This document shows, piece by piece, positions 14,629 to 18,916 of a DNA stretch of 18,916 nt (position 1 is its first letter; each line of letters starts with the position of its first letter). Position numbers and translations under genes: made by a program. The notes under the pieces are model-generated. The model ran no database searches. It saw only the letters and a program-made list of their open reading frames with translations, and was not told the DNA's origin. This DNA is from JBOGWY01 sp050694015 (lineage in GTDB: Bacteria > Actinomycetota > CADDZG01 > WHSQ01), in contig JBOGWY010000190.1 in NCBI GenBank assembly GCA_050694015.1, forward strand, positions 1 through 18,916, written 5' to 3'.

Positions 14629-16488
14629 GTGCGGACGCATTTATCGATGACGTTGAAGGGGCGCACGTCGCTGGCGCTCGTGTGTTTCCTCGTGGTCCAA
14701 GTGGTCGCTCTCGCGGCGGCGCCGGCGGCTCTCGCGAACCACACGATCTCCGGCTTCAGCCCGACCAGTGGGCCCGTCGGGACGTCGGTCACTATCAGCG
14801 GAACCAACTTCGAGAACGCGAACCAGGTCTCGTTCAACGGCACTAATGCGACATTCACCGTCAACCAGGCGGGAACGCAGATCACGGCGACCGTCCCGAA
14901 CAACGCGACGACCGGCCGGATCGCAGTAAGTGTGCCGAGCGATGGAACGGTCACCAGCGCGTCGGACTTCATCGTCACGACGAACAACCCACCGACGATC
15001 ACGTCGTTCACACCGACCTCGGGGGCGGAGGGAACGCTCGTGACGATCAACGGCACCGACCTCCATGGGGCCACGGCCGTGCGGTTCGGGGGGGTCAACG
15101 CCACGAACTTCACGGTGGTGTCGCCGGTCCGAATCACCGCGACGGTGCCGAACGGGGCCGACACGGGGGCGATCCAGGTCGTCACACCGCGCGGCACCGC
15201 GACGAGCAGTTCGGCGTTCGTCGTCACCCCGGACCCGCCCACGATCTCGTCGTTCAGTCCGACGAGTGGCGCCCCCGGTACCTCTGTTCAGATCAACGGC
15301 ACCAATCTCACCAACGTCTCCGCGGTGCGCTTCAACGGGGTCAACGCGACCTTCACCGTCAACAACTCCGGACGCATCACGGCGACGGTTCCGGCGGGTG
15401 CGACCACGGGGCGGATCACGGTCGTGACTGCGAACGGAACCGCCACGAGCGCCACGGACTTCACCGTCACCCCCGGTGCGCCGACGATCAGTTCTCTCAC
15501 TCCTTCGAACGGCGCGGTCGGTTCGAACGTGATCATCACGGGGACCGGTTTCAACGGCACGATCACGGTGCGCTTCGACGGGGTCGCGGCACCGTTCACG
15601 GTGAACTCCCCGACTCAGATCACCGCCACGGTCCCGACGGGGGCAACGACCGGTCGCGTCACGGTCACGACCTCCAACGGGACCGCTACCAGCCCCGCTG
15701 ACTTCACCGTGACGCGCACCCCGACCGTCTCGTCGTTCACGCCTTCGAGCGGTCCGGCGGGGACGTCCGTGACGATCAACGGCTCCAACTTCACGTCGAT
15801 CACATCGGTGACGTTCAACGGTGTGGCCTCGACGTTCACGGTCAACTCGTCCTCCCGGATCACCGCGACCGTCCCGACGGGCGCCACGACCGGACGGATC
15901 GGCGTTACCAACTCCGCGGGGACCGGCACGAGCAGCACGCACTTCACCGTTCAGACACCTCCGACGATCTCGTCGTTCACGCCGACGTTCGGCCGCGCGG
16001 GCACGCCGGTCGTTCTGACCGGGACGAACTTCGCCGGCGCCACGGGTGTCTCGTTCGACGGCGAGGCGACGACGTTCACCGTGGACTCGGCGACGCAGAT
16101 CACCACCGTGGTCCCGGCGGGTGCGACCACGGGCCGCATCGTCGTAACGGGCCCGTCGGGCGCGGGCACGAGCGCGGTCGACTTCGTGGTCACACAAGTG
16201 CACCGCCGTTCTGTCACGCTGCGGCTCCGCAGCCATCTGATCGCGCACGGCCAGGTCGGCGCGGCGGGTGGGCCGTCGACGTGTGTCTCGGGCGTGCGCG
16301 TGTTCGTGCAGCGCAGGATCGGGAGGGTGTGGGAGACGGTCCGGATAGCGACGACGGTGTCCGATGGAGCGTGGGCGGTGCGCATGCCCGACGCACGCGG
16401 CCTGTACCGAGCGGTCCTGCCCCGGATCGAGACACCCGCCGACCTATGTCGCGCCGCGGGTTCGAACTGGGTCCGTCACCGCCACTAG
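14629..16488 (+). CDS. Secreted protein with six IPT/TIG repeats and a C-terminal cysteine-paired domain
   Basis: This exported surface or adhesin-like protein of 619 residues starts at GTG 14629, with AAGGGGG 4-5 nt upstream. The signal peptide is about residues 1-36 (hydrophobic 15-33, cleavage after ALA). Six immunoglobulin-like IPT/TIG repeats of 78-82 residues follow: about 38-118, 121-201, 204-282, 285-362, 365-442 and 444-522. Each opens with a PTISSFTPTSG-like strand and closes ITATVPxGATTGRI. Residues 527-619 form a different beta domain with Cys552 and Cys607, which I recall at the C-terminus of many actinobacterial surface proteins. No LPXTG sortase motif or C-terminal membrane segment is visible, so attachment is unclear. 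Function is unknown: ligand binding, wall association or matrix are possible. It ends 2 nt before the convergent permease gene. Confidence 0.9.
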   Translation: MRTHLSMTLKGRTSLALVCFLVVQVVALAAAPAALANHTISGFSPTSGPVGTSVTISGTNFENANQVSFNGTNATFTVNQAGTQITATVPNNATTGRIAVSVPSDGTVTSASDFIVTTNNPPTITSFTPTSGAEGTLVTINGTDLHGATAVRFGGVNATNFTVVSPVRITATVPNGADTGAIQVVTPRGTATSSSAFVVTPDPPTISSFSPTSGAPGTSVQINGTNLTNVSAVRFNGVNATFTVNNSGRITATVPAGATTGRITVVTANGTATSATDFTVTPGAPTISSLTPSNGAVGSNVIITGTGFNGTITVRFDGVAAPFTVNSPTQITATVPTGATTGRVTVTTSNGTATSPADFTVTRTPTVSSFTPSSGPAGTSVTINGSNFTSITSVTFNGVASTFTVNSSSRITATVPTGATTGRIGVTNSAGTGTSSTHFTVQTPPTISSFTPTFGRAGTPVVLTGTNFAGATGVSFDGEATTFTVDSATQITTVVPAGATTGRIVVTGPSGAGTSAVDFVVTQVHRRSVTLRLRSHLIAHGQVGAAGGPSTCVSGVRVFVQRRIGRVWETVRIATTVSDGAWAVRMPDARGLYRAVLPRIETPADLCRAAGSNWVRHRH

Positions 16489-16490
16489 GA

Positions 16491-17288
16491 CTACGACAGG
16501 ATGTCCTTGCGGGTGAACCACCACCGCGCGAACGCGCCGAACAGGAGCACGTAGCCGAGCTGTAGCAGCGCGCCTCGGCCCATCTCGGCCGTCGACGTCC
16601 ACTCGAAGAACAGGGTGGTCCACCTCGACCAGTAGTGGGTCGGGAGGAAGTAGCGCACGTCTCCCATGGCGGAGATGCCGTCGAGGATCTGCGACCCGAC
16701 GGCGAGTCCGATCGCGCCTCCGGCCGCGCCGCCCGCGACGTCGGTCATCGTCGAGAGCATGAAGCCGAACGCGATCACGCCGCTCAGGCTCCAGATCACG
16801 TACAGCGTCGAGAGCGCGAGCTTGGCCAGGCTCTCGCCGAGCGGGATGGTGATGCCGAACGGGAGCTCGATCGGCCCCCATCCGAACGCAAGGCTGCCGG
16901 ATAGGGCTGCGGCGGCGACGATGACGATGGTCGCGATCCCGCTTAACGCCATCACGGTCGCGAACTTGGCGGCCAGGAGCCTCGTGCGACGAACGGGTCT
17001 GACGAGTAGGTAGCGCAACGTTCCCCAGTTCGCTTCACCCGCGACCGACTCACCCGCGAAGAGGCTCACGACGACGACGAGGAAGAACGGGGTCATGAAC
17101 GCAAGCGCGGCGAGCGCGTGGTTCAGGCCGGAGAGAGCGGACAGTTGGTAAACGCTCTCGCCCTCTTCGGCCGGTTCGGGGTTGATCCTCTGTGCGATCG
17201 CTATGAGTGTCGGGATGCCCCCCAACGCACCCCACGCGAGCCATGTGCGTAAGCGACGGATCTGCTTCACCAGCTCGATCCGGATCAT
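16491..17288 (-). CDS. ABC-2-type transporter permease
   Basis: This is the membrane subunit of an ABC exporter and partner of the ATPase gene just upstream. The 265 residues have about six membrane segments: 17-33, 58-79, 107-135, 155-179, 183-203 and 239-257. Between segments 2 and 3 the cytoplasmic stretch GEANWGTLRYLLVRPVRRTRLLAAK is typical of ABC-2 permeases of the NatB/BcrB group. The substrate is not evident; drugs, peptides and sodium are known for relatives. The ATG at 17288 lies inside the stop of the ATPase gene (4-nt overlap). The gene ends 2 nt from the convergent IPT/TIG gene. Confidence 0.93.
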   Translation of the reverse strand: MIRIELVKQIRRLRTWLAWGALGGIPTLIAIAQRINPEPAEEGESVYQLSALSGLNHALAALAFMTPFFLVVVVSLFAGESVAGEANWGTLRYLLVRPVRRTRLLAAKFATVMALSGIATIVIVAAAALSGSLAFGWGPIELPFGITIPLGESLAKLALSTLYVIWSLSGVIAFGFMLSTMTDVAGGAAGGAIGLAVGSQILDGISAMGDVRYFLPTHYWSRWTTLFFEWTSTAEMGRGALLQLGYVLLFGAFARWWFTRKDILS

Positions 17289-18190
17289 CGTTCGTCTCCG
17301 ATGAGGTTGAGGAACACTTCTTCCAGGCGATTGCGCGCGGTGACGGTCTCAACTCGCACGCCCCGCTTAACGAGTGCCGCGACGAGATCCGAACGCCGAG
17401 CTCCATCGAGAGACACCACGAGACCAGGCGGGTCTTCCTCGACCGAGACGGTACCGGTCAACGCCTCGAGGACACGGCGCGCGGCGTCCCTGTCATCGAC
17501 CTCGAGGTAGACCGAACGCGACGCCGTCACGAGCTCGTCAACGGTGCCCGCGGTGACGAGACGTCCGTGGTTCATGACGACGACATGGGAGCACGCTTGT
17601 TCGACCTCATTAAGGAGGTGACTCGAGAGCAGAACCGTCGTGCCGTCGTCGCCGATGCGTTGCAGCAGGCTGCGGATATCGCGCATCTCCTGCGGGTCGA
17701 GTCCGTTCGTCGGCTCGTCGAGCACGAGTACGTCCGGCGCGCCCATCAGCGCTTGTGCGATCCCGAGCCGCTGTCGCATCCCTTGTGAGTAGGTCTTGAC
17801 CTTCCGCTCGATCGCATCACCGAGGCCTGCGATGGCGAGGGCGGGCTCGAGGCGCGGGGGAGGCCACGTGCCGCCACCGATGCGCCAGTACGCACGCAGG
17901 TTGTCGATGCCGGTCAGGTGAGGCATCGCTCCGGGACGCTCGATGATGGAGCCGACGCGCCCGAGCACCGCGGCGCCGGGCGCGACGCTCGTCCCGAGCA
18001 GTGTGCTCGAACCGGCGTCGGGGTGCACCAGGCCGAGCAGCATCCTCAAGGTGGTCGTCTTGCCGGCTCCGTTGGGGCCGAGGAGCCCACAGACCTGGCC
18101 CGCCTCGACCGTGAAGCTCAGGTCTTCGACCGCGGTGACGCGGCCGAAACGCTTGGTCAGCCCGGAGATCACCACGGGGGTCGAGATCAT
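17285..18190 (-). CDS. ABC transporter ATPase, multidrug/antibiotic exporter type
   Basis: This is the ATP-hydrolysing subunit of the exporter. The 301 residues contain Walker A GPNGAGKT (38-45), signature YSQGMRQRLGIA (134-145), Walker B VLVLDEPTNGLD (154-165) and the switch histidine HLL at 191. A SIIERPGAMPHLTGIDNLR segment (81-99) is typical of bacitracin/daunorubicin-type exporters. The C-terminal part (about 225-301) is the usual extra domain of that group. ATG 18190 is preceded by a weak AGGG. It forms a two-gene operon with the permease. A TATCTG-like -10 embedded in a palindrome lies about 25 nt upstream, so regulation by a small repressor is possible. Substrate unknown. Confidence 0.95.
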   Translation of the reverse strand: MISTPVVISGLTKRFGRVTAVEDLSFTVEAGQVCGLLGPNGAGKTTTLRMLLGLVHPDAGSSTLLGTSVAPGAAVLGRVGSIIERPGAMPHLTGIDNLRAYWRIGGGTWPPPRLEPALAIAGLGDAIERKVKTYSQGMRQRLGIAQALMGAPDVLVLDEPTNGLDPQEMRDIRSLLQRIGDDGTTVLLSSHLLNEVEQACSHVVVMNHGRLVTAGTVDELVTASRSVYLEVDDRDAARRVLEALTGTVSVEEDPPGLVVSLDGARRSDLVAALVKRGVRVETVTARNRLEEVFLNLIGDER

Positions 18191-18213
18191 GCTCGCAACC
18201 CTAGGACCGCCGC

Positions 18214-18231
18214 CCTCAGATAGGGCTGAGG
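18214..18231 (-). promoter_or_regulatory. Palindrome overlapping the ABC operon -10
   Basis: CCTCAG (18214-18219) and CTGAGG (18226-18231) form a perfect inverted repeat with a 6-nt spacer. Read on the minus strand, TATCTG (18222-18217) inside it is a plausible -10, placing transcription start about 20 nt before the ATPase ATG. An operator overlapping the promoter is inferred. Confidence 0.4.
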
Positions 18232-18295
18232 AAAGGTGGAGAATCGGCTAAGAGGGGAGCCGTCGCGAGGCGGAATGCAGGGGCGAATCCCATGG

Positions 18296-18325
18296 TTGCA
18301 AGTCGTCGCCGACGCCTGATACAGT
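18296..18325 (+). promoter_or_regulatory. Strong candidate promoter upstream of the rRNA region
   Basis: TTGCAA (18296-18301), an 18-nt spacer and TACAGT (18320-18325), with a TG at 18317-18318 making an extended -10. It is the best sigma-70-like promoter I found between the ABC genes and 16S. Transcription would start near 18332. Confidence 0.6.
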
Positions 18326-18331
18326 TGCACG

Positions 18332-18486
18332 GCTCTACGGAGCTTGAACGTTGGCAAGCACACGCACCGGCCCTCCTGCCAGTGGTGTGCGCTACGAGAC
18401 AGGAGGAGTCGCCTATTAGGGACCTGATCTGAAGACCAGGTTGTTAGGTGACTCGCCGGGACCCCCTTGGGCCGGCGTTTTTGTTT
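18332..18486 (+). ncRNA. Unidentified structured RNA ending in a terminator, upstream of the rRNA operon
   Basis: The segment has a small UACG-type tetraloop hairpin (GCTC 18332-18335 with GAGC 18340-18343), two interleaved helices and a 10-bp stem with an inner hairpin. GCACAC (18358-18363) pairs with GTGTGC (18385-18390), and CCTCCTG (18372-18378) pairs with CAGGAGG (18400-18406). These cross, so they form a pseudoknot or are alternatives. GAGTCGCCTA (18406-18415) pairs with TAGGTGACTC (18445-18454) around ACCTG/CAGGT (18422-18426 and 18437-18441). No open reading frame with a plausible start fits. It could be an independent sRNA, an attenuator of the rRNA operon or an unrecognised riboswitch-like leader. 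I recognise no Rfam family. Confidence 0.5.
18454..18486 (+). terminator. Intrinsic terminator before the rRNA leader
   Basis: CGCCGG (18454-18459) pairs with CCGGCG (18472-18477), and inner CCC/GGG pairs stack inside. T residues TTTTTGTTT follow (18478-18486). The first base is shared with the preceding stem, so the two helices may compete or stack. Confidence 0.85.
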
Positions 18487-18785
18487 GCCCGAGCGGCAGC
18501 GAGTGGGACGGTTGCCGCGGAGCCGGGGCACGACGGGCCGGCGCACCTTGAGAACTCAATAGTGTGCCTGCCGAGAAGCTCGGGAGATTAGGGACCCGAG
18601 CGGATCGGAAACCAGTGGACCCTCGTTGACATCTGATTGAGATGTCTGTCGAAGTTAGACGGATGCCAACAGATGCGACGTACTCAAGAATAAATTCGGC
18701 AACAAACGCTTTCGAATTCTTCGGATTTCGCAAGCGTTCGAATGCTGACAGTTTCAAACTTCGACTCCTCACGGGAGTCGTGTTC
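18487..18785 (+). promoter_or_regulatory. Leader of the rRNA operon with processing-type hairpins
   Basis: About 300 nt before 16S, with no gene. It holds boxC at 18548-18562 and the alternative pairings CCGAG/CTCGG (18571-18583) or CTCGGG/CCCGAG (18579-18600). A perfect stem GACATCT/AGATGTC lies at 18628-18646, AACGCTT/AAGCGTT at 18705-18711 and 18732-18738, and CGACTCC/GGAGTCG at 18762-18780. I found no convincing promoter within it. The region from 18191 to 18295 also holds no gene. Confidence 0.7.
18548..18562 (+). promoter_or_regulatory. NusA-binding boxC antitermination site of the rRNA leader
   Basis: TTGAGAACTCAATAG matches, as I remember it, the boxC RNA of the Mycobacterium tuberculosis rRNA leader bound by the KH domains of NusA. 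The sequence includes the self-complementary TTGAG-AA-CTCAA. It lies about 240 nt before 16S. Confidence 0.7.
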
Positions 18786-18916
18786 TCTACGGAGAGTTTG
18801 ATCCTGGCTCAGGACGAACGCTGGCGGCGTGCTTAATACATGCAAGTCGAACGAGAAGCCACTACTCCGTAAGGAGTGGTGGTGGAAAGTGGCGAACGGG
18901 TGAGTAACACGTGGGT
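18786..18916 (+). rRNA. rrs: 16S ribosomal RNA, 5' end (partial)
   Basis: AGAGTTTGATCCTGGCTCAG (18793-18812) is the universal 16S primer-27F site, so base 1 falls near 18786. The sequence continues with GACGAACGCTGGCGGCGTGC, the CATGCAAGTCGAACG block, and the GGCGAACGGGTGAGTAACACGTGG segment. It runs off the window; about 130 nt are seen. The lineage signal is actinobacterial in character, but the fragment is too short for firm placement. Confidence 0.98.

Noticed and set aside
14641..16248. Long minus-strand open frame opposite the IPT/TIG gene
   Set aside because: It is an arginine-rich shadow of repeated GC-rich codons. The plus strand shows a signal peptide and clear IPT repeats.
18371..18460. 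L10 leader or known riboswitch
   Set aside because: The GAAGACCAGG and TTAGGTGAC pieces recalled an L10-type leader, but their order and spacing do not fit and no rplJ follows.
18626..18650. TTGACA at 18626 as an rRNA promoter -35
   Set aside because: No -10 lies at 15-19 nt spacing, and the bases belong to the GACATCT/AGATGTC hairpin.
18187..18772. Minus-strand open frames in the rRNA leader region
   Set aside because: Their composition is not protein-like and they overlap the hairpins, terminator and boxC.
1..18916. CRISPR, transposase, phage or toxin-antitoxin genes
   Set aside because: No repeat-spacer array, IS end, integrase or antitoxin pair was found; the only tandem repeats are the IPT/TIG domains.

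Overview
The window is high-GC bacterial chromosome that looks like a deep-branching or uncultured member of the Actinomycetota. The reasons are the gene order (DUF1844 gene divergent from infC-rpmI-rplT, then SpoU methylase, histidine kinase, pheS, pheT, and an argF/mpg/tyrS remnant), promoters with little or no leader, an actinobacterial-looking 16S 5' end, and an rRNA leader carrying a mycobacterial-type NusA boxC sequence. I saw no insertion sequence, prophage, CRISPR array or tRNA gene.

Left part (1-2720): hisG (histidine synthesis), a cold-shock protein gene with its own promoter and a strong terminator, and a small P-loop kinase whose stop codon interlocks with that of the convergent DUF1844 gene. 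DUF1844 and infC are divergent. The infC leader is about 215 nt and holds a terminator-like hairpin, so attenuation is plausible.

Centre (2721-10706): a tight run of ten genes, mostly overlapping or within about 20 nt: infC, rpmI, rplT, SpoU/TrmH methylase, a small cytosolic histidine kinase, pheS, pheT, argF, mpg and a small PH-like protein. It combines translation functions (IF-3, L35, L20, RNA methylation, PheRS) with arginine synthesis and base-excision repair. Start codons are unusual here: ATC for infC, probably CTG for the methylase, TTG for pheS and mpg.

Right part (10681-18916): a class A penicillin-binding protein with two PASTA domains, divergent from tyrS. Next comes a secreted six-repeat IPT/TIG surface protein behind a candidate ECF-sigma promoter, then a two-gene ABC exporter on the minus strand. 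The last 600 nt lead into an rRNA operon whose 16S gene starts near 18786 and runs off the window. Upstream of it lie a good promoter, about 120 nt of strongly structured RNA with two interleaved helices, an intrinsic terminator, and then the boxC antitermination site. This terminator-containing element in front of an rRNA operon is the feature I find most worth following up.
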